In this document: in pieces, positions 8,701-12,108 of the stretch
Position numbering within the stretch: the first letter of the stretch is position 1
Layout: each line of letters starts with the position of its first letter
Assembly: GCA_032229885.1 (NCBI GenBank)
Contig: JAVYAJ010000222.1
Location: 1-12,108, forward strand
DNA from: Anammoximicrobium sp032229885
GTDB lineage: Bacteria > Planctomycetota > Planctomycetia > Pirellulales > Pirellulaceae
Reading direction: 5' to 3'
Length of the DNA stretch: 12,108 nucleotides
Position numbers and translations under genes: made by a program
Notes under the pieces: generated by a model
Seen by the model: only the letters and a program-made list of their open reading frames with translations
Database searches by the model: none
What the model was told of the DNA's origin: nothing

Positions 8701-9155
8701 TCGCTCGTGTCGCTCCACACGTAAAAATCGCGCCACGGATCGCTGGGTTTGGCGCGCCTGGATTTCTGGAACCAGACGTGTTGATCCGAGGTGTGGTTCA
8801 TGACCATCTCGGTGATCACCCGCAGATCCCGGACGTGCGCCTCGCGCAAAAAGATCTCGAAATCGCGCAGCGTCCCGTACACGGGATTGATCTCGGTGTA
8901 ATCGGAAACGTCGTACCCACCGTCGCGCAGCGGAGACGCGCAAAAGGGCAGCAGCCAAATGGCGGTCACCCCCAGGCTTTGGATGTAGTCCAATTTTTCA
9001 GTCAGCCCCGGGAAATCGCCGATCCCGTCGCCGTTGCCGTCAAAAAACGACCGCACATGCACTTGATAAACGATGGCGTCTTTGAACCACAGCGGGTCGC
9101 GGTCCGCGACAGAGCGGACAATCGCCGTCGGATGTTCGAACGTCATGGTCGCCAT
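5733..9155 (-). CDS. treS: Trehalose synthase / maltokinase fusion (TreS-Mak)
   Basis: This bifunctional cytoplasmic enzyme interconverts trehalose and maltose (TreS, GH13) and phosphorylates maltose with ATP to maltose 1-phosphate (maltokinase, also called Pep2). The 1140-residue product has a TreS barrel at about 20-480 with DGVRLDAVPYL (nucleophile Asp219), LLAEANQW (acid/base Glu261) and FLRNHDE (Asp327), then a beta domain to about 560. The maltokinase N-cap begins near LPAYLRRQRWFAGK (597-610). Kinase motifs follow: EQSNTS (759-764), LILKLF (probable ATP Lys774), CHGDFHLGQ (catalytic Asp987) and IDFEGEP (Asp1004). All key residues are intact. The start at 9155 has GGAG six bases upstream; the upstream extension to 9239 is Arg-rich and lacks domain content. 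First gene of the operon; its TGA overlaps the treZ start. Confidence 0.96.
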   Translation of the reverse strand: MATMTFEHPTAIVRSVADRDPLWFKDAIVYQVHVRSFFDGNGDGIGDFPGLTEKLDYIQSLGVTAIWLLPFCASPLRDGGYDVSDYTEINPVYGTLRDFEIFLREAHVRDLRVITEMVMNHTSDQHVWFQKSRRAKPSDPWRDFYVWSDTSDRYREARVIFQDFETSNWTWDPVAQAYYWHRFYHHQPDLNFDNPAVHTAMFEAIDFWLDLGVDGVRLDAVPYLYEREGTNCENLPETHAFLKSLRQHVDRKYADKMLLAEANQWPKDAAAYFGDGDECHMNFHFPLMPRLFMAVEREDRFPIIDILDQTPEIPDGCQWALFLRNHDELTLEMVTDEDRDYMYRAYATDPRARVNLGIRRRLAPLLRDNRRKMELLNGLLLSLPGTPILYYGDEICMGDNIFLGDRDGVRTPMQWNDDRNGGFSRADPQRLFLPMIIDAAFHYSSRNVEVDQSRPHSMLWWMRRVIGLRKQHAAFGRGSLEFLQPENLKVLAFLRQHGAETLLVVANLSRSSQYVELDLSRFRGQTPIELFGLTPFPAIGQWPYLLTLAPYGFYWFQLRWTSDEAEPLSDALPSCRVSQRWDELFETKSAGCLEAALPAYLRRQRWFAGKARPIRQVKLLDVVSIHDVPEVTGQMPSIDWRASAGLPATRLLVIRVDHVEGEADRYVLPVVFAQGRQEQDILGDRPGAGIIAITRSDASQGATLCDTTHEAEFWVLLCESIGRARTLPGRRGQIETFQTQAYAELGADVPREATVHGGEQSNTSAVLDGRLILKLFRRIHEGENPDVELGRYLTEHTHLSCVPRVAGGLQYRAAGGEIYTLGVMHEYVANVGDAWKCTLDELGRYVERVESELAGPPPPDALPTASLLEMTRLTPPAIVQEMIGAYRVWAELLGKRTAEMHLALAAGTDVSLAPEPFTKLFQQSLYQSLRTQARRRLDLLRRQRSRLAAAEAAAADRLLAREREVLDSFAELEARPISAMRTRCHGDFHLGQILFTGRDFVIIDFEGEPDRPISQRRLKASPLRDVAGMIRSFHYAIHAVPRGPHPDGSTSGTSASDVASWLSAWYAWCASWYLEAYLAEATKDGFLPTAEEDVETLLKAYLLEKGLYELGYELNNRPAWALIPLEGILQLISDVREEQS
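5742..5747 (-). promoter_or_regulatory. Ribosome binding site of treZ at the ATGA overlap
   Basis: GAGGAG lies five bases before the treZ ATG (5736), inside the last codons of treS-mak (Arg-Glu-Glu-Gln). The ATG overlaps the treS-mak TGA by four bases (5733-5736). This decides the treZ start and implies translational coupling. Confidence 0.8.
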
Positions 9156-9161
9156 CGCAAT

Positions 9162-9165
9162 CTCC
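9162..9165 (-). promoter_or_regulatory. Ribosome binding site of treS-mak
   Basis: GGAG lies six bases upstream of the ATG at 9155, within AACGGAGATTGCG. It favours this start over the upstream in-frame start at 9239. Confidence 0.65.
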
Positions 9166-9208
9166 GTTTGCTCGAGGCATGGCTGGTGGGAGGGGCGCGT
9201 CAGACGCC

Positions 9209-9225
9209 GCGAACCAGCCGTTCGC
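9209..9225. promoter_or_regulatory. 17-bp dyad upstream of treS-mak (GCGAAC-N5-GTTCGC)
   Basis: Perfect 6-bp arms GCGAAC (9209-9214) and GTTCGC (9220-9225) flank a 5-bp centre, 54-70 bp upstream of the treS-mak ATG. It resembles a dimeric regulator site. The GAAC/GTTC half-sites recall the Gram-positive LexA box, but that box has a 4-bp spacer, so the match is off by one. The regulator is unknown. Confidence 0.35.
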
Positions 9226-9234
9226 AGGCCGACG

Positions 9235-9251
9235 CGCACAGCCTCTGTGCG
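9235..9251. promoter_or_regulatory. 17-bp dyad upstream of treS-mak (CGCACAG-N3-CTGTGCG)
   Basis: Perfect 7-bp arms CGCACAG (9235-9241) and CTGTGCG (9245-9251) flank CCT. The centre is 26 bp from that of the neighbouring dyad, and the site lies 80-96 bp before the treS-mak ATG. It could be an operator for a dimeric repressor or a leader-RNA hairpin (7-bp stem with a tight 3-nt loop). Confidence 0.4.
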
Positions 9252-9583
9252 GGAAATGATCTCGGGCGGCCCAGATTCCGTGCCGCCGGGGCCGATGCAT
9301 CGCCCACAGGATGCGAGATGCGCCGCGCACCGTCAAGAGCCGCCGATCTGCGCCGACGCCGCCCGTCGCCCGCCCGGCCGCCACGGCGTGCTGCCGCGTT
9401 CCTCGCGCATCGGACTGCAAGGCCGCGGCGCCCAAGGGCTCGCAGCGGGAAGAAAGCGCCACCCGGCGCGAACGATCGACGCGGCCCCGCGACGCGCCCT
9501 CCGGCCGACGCTGATCGCCGGTGCGGAAGGCCAATCTGATCCACCAGCCAGGCGCCGCGTTCTCGTCCCCAACCCGTGCCTGC

Positions 9584-9597
9584 CCGCCCGCGGGCGG
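9584..9597 (-). terminator. GC palindrome four bases after the lexA stop
   Basis: CCGCCCG followed directly by CGGGCGG is a perfect 14-bp palindrome on the lexA 3' side. As RNA it would fold as a 5-bp stem with a 4-nt loop. No U-tract follows. It may end or protect the lexA transcript, but it is weak as a terminator. Confidence 0.3.
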
Positions 9598-9601
9598 TCG
9601 T

Positions 9602-10246
9602 TCACAGCTTGCTGCGGACGACGCCGATCACGACGCCGCGGACTCGCGCGTTTTTGACGTAAATCGGCGACATCTCGCGATTGGCCGGCTGCAAGCGAAT
9701 GCGATGACGCTCGGGATACCAATACTTCAGCGTGGCTTCGTCCTCGTCGTTCAGCGCCACCACCATCTGGCCGCGTTCAGCCACCTCGGTGCTGCGGCAG
9801 ATGACATAGTCGCCGTCCGCGATGTGCGCTTCGATCATCGAATCGCCTTTGACGCGCAGCACGAACGTATCGTCCTGCCCAAACAGGCCGTCGAAATCGA
9901 TCCGTTCGCCCAGCTCGAAGGCCCGCGTCGTAAAGCCCGCTGGGACGACCCCCGCAAAGGGCAGACCAGACTGCGCGGCGGACCAAGCCTGCCGACGCTC
10001 GGCCTGCAACTCGGGCAATTCGATCGCCCGCGCTTTGAAGCCGTTGCGCACGATCAGTCCTTTTTTCTCCAAAGCCTTCAAATGGCAGACGACTCCGTTG
10101 GGCGAGGCGATCTCGAAGACGTCCGCAATTTCGCGGATTGTCGGACCAAATCCCCGCTGCCGCACCATGTCGTGAATGAACTCGTAGACCGCCTGCTGCC
10201 GCGGTGTCATTTCTCCCTTGGATCGCCTGCCCCTGCGCGCACCCAT
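9602..10246 (-). CDS. lexA: LexA, SOS-response repressor and self-cleaving protease (S24)
   Basis: LexA represses DNA-damage genes and cleaves itself when bound to RecA filaments. The 214-residue product has a winged helix-turn-helix (about 13-75; TIREIADVFEI at 36-46, recognition helix around SPNGVVCHLKALEKKG at 48-63). The cleavage site Ala98-Gly99 lies in LPFAGVVPAG. The catalytic Ser136 is in VKGDSM and Lys174 in ATLKYW, so the protease is complete. Recognition-helix residues differ from E. coli (GVVC where E. coli has AAEE), which suggests a different operator. The start at 10246 has GGAGG eight bases upstream; the frame stays open to 10381 but the extra residues look non-coding. A later ATG at 10210 is possible but would drop the basic N-terminus GARRGRRSK. 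Two dyads about 145-180 bp upstream are candidate autoregulatory sites. Confidence 0.95.
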   Translation of the reverse strand: MGARRGRRSKGEMTPRQQAVYEFIHDMVRQRGFGPTIREIADVFEIASPNGVVCHLKALEKKGLIVRNGFKARAIELPELQAERRQAWSAAQSGLPFAGVVPAGFTTRAFELGERIDFDGLFGQDDTFVLRVKGDSMIEAHIADGDYVICRSTEVAERGQMVVALNDEDEATLKYWYPERHRIRLQPANREMSPIYVKNARVRGVVIGVVRSKL

Positions 10247-10254
10247 CTTTGCCC

Positions 10255-10259
10255 CCTCC
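10255..10259 (-). promoter_or_regulatory. Ribosome binding site of lexA
   Basis: GGAGG, within CGGAGGGGGC, lies eight bases before the ATG at 10246 and supports this start over the upstream open frame and the ATG at 10210. Confidence 0.7.
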
Positions 10260-10387
10260 GCCTGCGAAAAAGCATAACCTTTTCCATCGCTCGGCGAGCC
10301 GCCCCGCGCCCCGGCTTCGTCTCGGCCATGCCGCGACGGCCGTTCGCCGCGCCCCATACAGCTCGCCAGCCAGACGCACATCGCGTA

Positions 10388-10427
10388 TTAGTGTGCGCAT
10401 CTACATTAACATATACGCGCGTACACA
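10388..10427. promoter_or_regulatory. Candidate tandem LexA operator upstream of lexA
   Basis: Two dyads share one layout. Site 1 is GTGT (10391-10394), eight bases, ACAT (10403-10406), inside wider 7-base arms TTAGTGT and ACATTAA that match at six of seven positions. Site 2 is ATAT (10411-10414), eight bases, ACAC (10423-10426), with a perfect core TACGCGCGTA (10414-10423). The sites start exactly 20 bp apart. The half-site spacing equals the proteobacterial SOS box (CTGT-N8-ACAG) and the tandem arrangement resembles the E. coli lexA operator, but the outer bases differ. They lie 142-181 bp upstream of the lexA ATG, rather far, so a long leader would be needed. Site 2 sits in 19 bases of alternating purine-pyrimidine (10409-10427). 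Confidence 0.45.
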
Positions 10428-10776
10428 ATCAAGTCGCCATCCGCGGCAACAGAGACGCGTCGCCGGCCAGGAACCGTCGGCGCGATTTTCCACGCGCCAC
10501 GCGGCCAGTGCTCGCGGGGCCATGTCGCGAGGACCATTGGTTCGCGCAGCGGAAAGCCCACTGCCATCCGCGCGGATCTTGCGTTGACCATCCTCTCCCG
10601 CACAGGCGCAACGACACGGGGCGGAAGCCTCGATGCCAGCAAAAATCCCATCTCGAACCAAAGCCAGCGATCCCCAAGAGAATGCCGTCTTGTCCGCCGT
10701 CTCCTTCGTAAGTGACCGCGGCAAGGCTGCGATCCGGCGGGTTGGCGAAGAAGTTTCAGCCGTGGCGCAGAGGCTC

Positions 10777-10823
10777 GGCCGCCGCGCGGATTGTGCGGGC
10801 TGGGGCACCCTGGCGCGGCGGTC
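10777..10823 (-). terminator. Two-tier GC hairpin just after the FHA gene stop
   Basis: Perfect 9-bp arms CCGCCGCGC (10779-10787) and GCGCGGCGG (10813-10821) extend by a G-C pair and a wobble. They enclose an inner 4-bp stem GTGC (10793-10796) with GCAC (10805-10808). On the minus strand it starts about three bases after the TGA at 10826. No U-tract follows. Likely a transcript-end or 3' protective structure. Confidence 0.45.
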
Positions 10824-10825
10824 CG

Positions 10826-11506
10826 TCAGGCGTCCGAGCCGTGCGAGTCCGGCTCGCCGATCCGCCGGATGTACTCGCCCAACCGGCACTGTAAATCGAT
10901 CAAATTCTGCCACTGGCCCAAGTCCAGCGACACGCGGTCGCCCTTTTCTTCGCGGGTGTTTTCGAGCAACTGGCGGATCGTGATCGATACGTACTCGATG
11001 ACCTCGCCCAGTTGGGCCGCCTGGCCGGGGCTCAGACGCTCCGGCAGCGTCGGCGGTTGCAGCTCGAAAAACATGGCCTGGATGCTGTCGAGATTCTTCC
11101 ACGGCACGCCGGATTCGGACGACGACAGTTGTTCGGGCAATGCGACGGCCGTGCGCCGTCCGCGTCGTTTTCGATCACTGTCGGCCAACTCTTTTAGCCG
11201 TTGCGAAATCTGCTCGCGCGTCCCGAACACCAACGTGGTACGGCCGACCTGAAGCAGATCGCCGTACCGCAGGTTCCGCAACTGGACGTCCTCGCCGTTG
11301 ACTCGCGTTCCGTTGGTGCTTTCCAGGTCGGTCAACACCACCTGCTCGTGATCCATCTGAATCTTGGCGTGGTAGCGGCTGACTCGCTCGTCGTTCAACT
11401 GAATTGTGTTGCCCTCCTCACGGCCAATCGTGATCGGAGGTTCCAGGTTGGGATAGATGCGCCCGCGATCAGCGCCATCGATGACACGCAGGGTTATCCG
11501 CGGCAT
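10826..11506 (-). CDS. FHA-domain protein, phosphothreonine-binding, small cytoplasmic
   Basis: The 226-residue product has an N-terminal forkhead-associated domain (about 1-97) with the phosphopeptide-binding residues in place: TIGRE (26-30), SRYHAKI (43-49) and LESTNGTRVNG (61-71). FHA domains bind phosphothreonine, usually made by Ser/Thr kinases, so it is probably an adaptor. A basic linker follows (RKRRGRR, 112-118), then a C-terminal region (about 155-215) predicted helical (EVIEYVSITIRQLLEN), without a named domain. There is no signal peptide or membrane segment. The ATG at 11506 is chosen because the FHA fold starts at PRITLRVIDG; its ribosome site is weak (GCGAG). A GTG at 11560 would add 18 residues. 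The layout recalls FHA proteins of Planctomycetota. The partner kinase is not in the window. Confidence 0.88.
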   Translation of the reverse strand: MPRITLRVIDGADRGRIYPNLEPPITIGREEGNTIQLNDERVSRYHAKIQMDHEQVVLTDLESTNGTRVNGEDVQLRNLRYGDLLQVGRTTLVFGTREQISQRLKELADSDRKRRGRRTAVALPEQLSSSESGVPWKNLDSIQAMFFELQPPTLPERLSPGQAAQLGEVIEYVSITIRQLLENTREEKGDRVSLDLGQWQNLIDLQCRLGEYIRRIGEPDSHGSDA

Positions 11507-12108
11507 GCAAAACTCGCGATTCAAAGGGATCAAGGGATGGATCTGACAAGCATACGTCACAGGCGGCGCATCACGCCAGTTCGATAATTAGGCAAAACGC
11601 GGTCACAGGCTGCCGGACGCAGTCACCAGGCGCCGTCCGCGCGTCGATCACACGTGTGCCACGCATCGCGCCAAGGACTGGACACACCGCCGCGCCAGGC
11701 ATCGTGACGCGGAAATCGGGCGTGCGGCTCTCCCGCGAGCTGCTTTGCGCGATCGACCGAGATTCGGACAACTCGTCCGTCGCGCGATAGATTCGACAAG
11801 GATCAAGTATAGCAGTGGGACGTCAGAATAGAACCACCGTTCATTCGCCAAAAATTGCGACCCGCCGCGGCGCGTTAGGGGCAGCGGATCGTCGTCCGCT
11901 CGAACAGCGTCGGACGAGCCCGATTTGCGCGGGGGCAGTGTCCTGAACCCGCGTCCGGCTGGCCCGGCCCTTACGGCGCGCCGACCGTCACCGTCCGGCC
12001 AATCGCCCACCGCACTACTAACCTCAAACATCGTGAACTTTTCGACAATGTTTTTCAGACAGCGACAGCGTTAAGTTGTTGAATGATTACATCTTGTGCT
12101 TGCAGTAG
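11507..12108. other. Gene-free region upstream of the FHA gene
   Basis: About 600 bp without a supportable gene. Minus-strand ORFs at 11648-12031 and 11571-11771 are Arg/Ser-rich, lack domains and lack ribosome sites. Visible features are a 10-bp palindrome CACACGTGTG (11649-11658), a -10-like TATACT (11806-11811, minus), an AT-rich TAATTA (11585-11590), and a conspicuously AT-rich tail from about 12025 to the end with 6-bp arms AAACAT/ATGTTT (12026-12031 and 12048-12053). The tail may be the promoter or leader of a gene beyond the window. Confidence 0.5.
11806..11811 (-). promoter_or_regulatory. Possible -10 element for the FHA gene
   Basis: TATACT on the minus strand matches the sigma-70 -10 consensus at five of six positions and stands out against GC-rich surroundings. 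No convincing -35 lies 16-18 bp upstream, and the implied leader to the ATG at 11506 is about 290 bases. Weak evidence. Confidence 0.25.

Larger units (their letters stand above)
9156..9601. other. Gene-free leader between lexA and treS-mak
   Basis: About 446 bp without a supportable gene. Minus-strand ORFs here (for example 9200-9544) are Arg/Ala/Gly-rich, lack domains and probably reflect GC bias. It contains the palindrome just after the lexA stop (9584-9597) and two 17-bp dyads 54-96 bp before the treS-mak ATG. No good -35/-10 pair is visible, but the operon promoter most likely lies here because lexA is separately closed upstream. Confidence 0.55.
10247..10825. other. Gene-free region between the FHA gene and lexA
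   Basis: About 580 bp with no gene I can support. Short minus-strand ORFs (for example 10406-10651) and a plus-strand ORF (10204-10587) have no domain, no clear ribosome site and Arg/Pro-rich composition. It contains the hairpin following the FHA gene (10777-10823), a 6-bp-arm hairpin GGCGCG/CGCGCC (10479-10498), and an AT-richer patch at 10385-10430 with the candidate LexA sites. A weak -10-like TATGCT lies at 10271-10276 on the minus strand without a matching -35. Confidence 0.55.

Noticed and set aside
10406..10651. 81-codon minus-strand open frame between the FHA gene and lexA
   Set aside because: No recognisable fold, codon pattern not distinct from background, and its end runs through the candidate LexA operator.
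11649..11658. Palindrome CACACGTGTG upstream of the FHA gene
   Set aside because: Ten bases is expected by chance at moderate frequency, and it is not placed near a recognisable promoter.
11648..12031. 127-codon minus-strand open frame upstream of the FHA gene
   Set aside because: No ribosome site, Arg/Ser-rich composition, no domain, and it spans the possible TATACT promoter.
1..12108. CRISPR arrays, insertion sequences, toxin-antitoxin or phage-defence genes
   Set aside because: No regularly spaced repeats, transposase, integrase, nuclease or paired small genes of those kinds are visible; all confident genes are metabolic or regulatory housekeeping.

Overview
The window is a GC-rich bacterial segment. 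Every gene I can support lies on the minus strand, so transcription runs right to left. The gene set, the style of the FHA protein and the LexA sequence recall Planctomycetota (Pirellulales-like). That placement is an inference from remembered family resemblance, not a search result.

Layout in the direction of transcription. From 12108 to 11507 there is no convincing gene, only a possible promoter. From 11506 to 10826 lies a small cytoplasmic protein with an N-terminal FHA domain. A gene-free stretch of about 580 bp follows (10825-10247). It contains two GTGT-type dyads spaced 20 bp apart that look like candidate LexA operators. From 10246 to 9602 lies lexA, with its cleavage site and Ser/Lys dyad intact. 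A second spacer of about 450 bp (9601-9156) carries two 17-bp dyads close to the first trehalose gene. From 9155 to 308 lies a four-gene trehalose operon: treS-mak (a trehalose synthase/maltokinase fusion), treZ, an unrecognised 101-residue ORF, and treY. A 14-bp perfect hairpin follows the treY stop.

How the genes work together. TreY isomerises the reducing end of a malto-oligosaccharide or glycogen chain to a trehalosyl unit, and TreZ releases trehalose from it. The TreS half of the fusion interconverts trehalose and maltose, and the Mak half phosphorylates maltose to maltose 1-phosphate, the GlgE substrate. The operon therefore joins glycogen, trehalose and maltose 1-phosphate metabolism. 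No glgE, debranching enzyme (treX/glgX) or otsAB is present in the window. Start/stop overlaps (ATGA at treS-mak/treZ, TGATG at the small ORF/treY) and good Shine-Dalgarno sites indicate translational coupling.

Most of the window is well-known biochemistry. The less ordinary points are the candidate tandem SOS boxes paired with a LexA whose recognition helix differs from E. coli, the small ORF before treY, the Ala/Thr/Ser-rich insertion in TreY, and GC-rich hairpins without U-tracts just after three stop codons.
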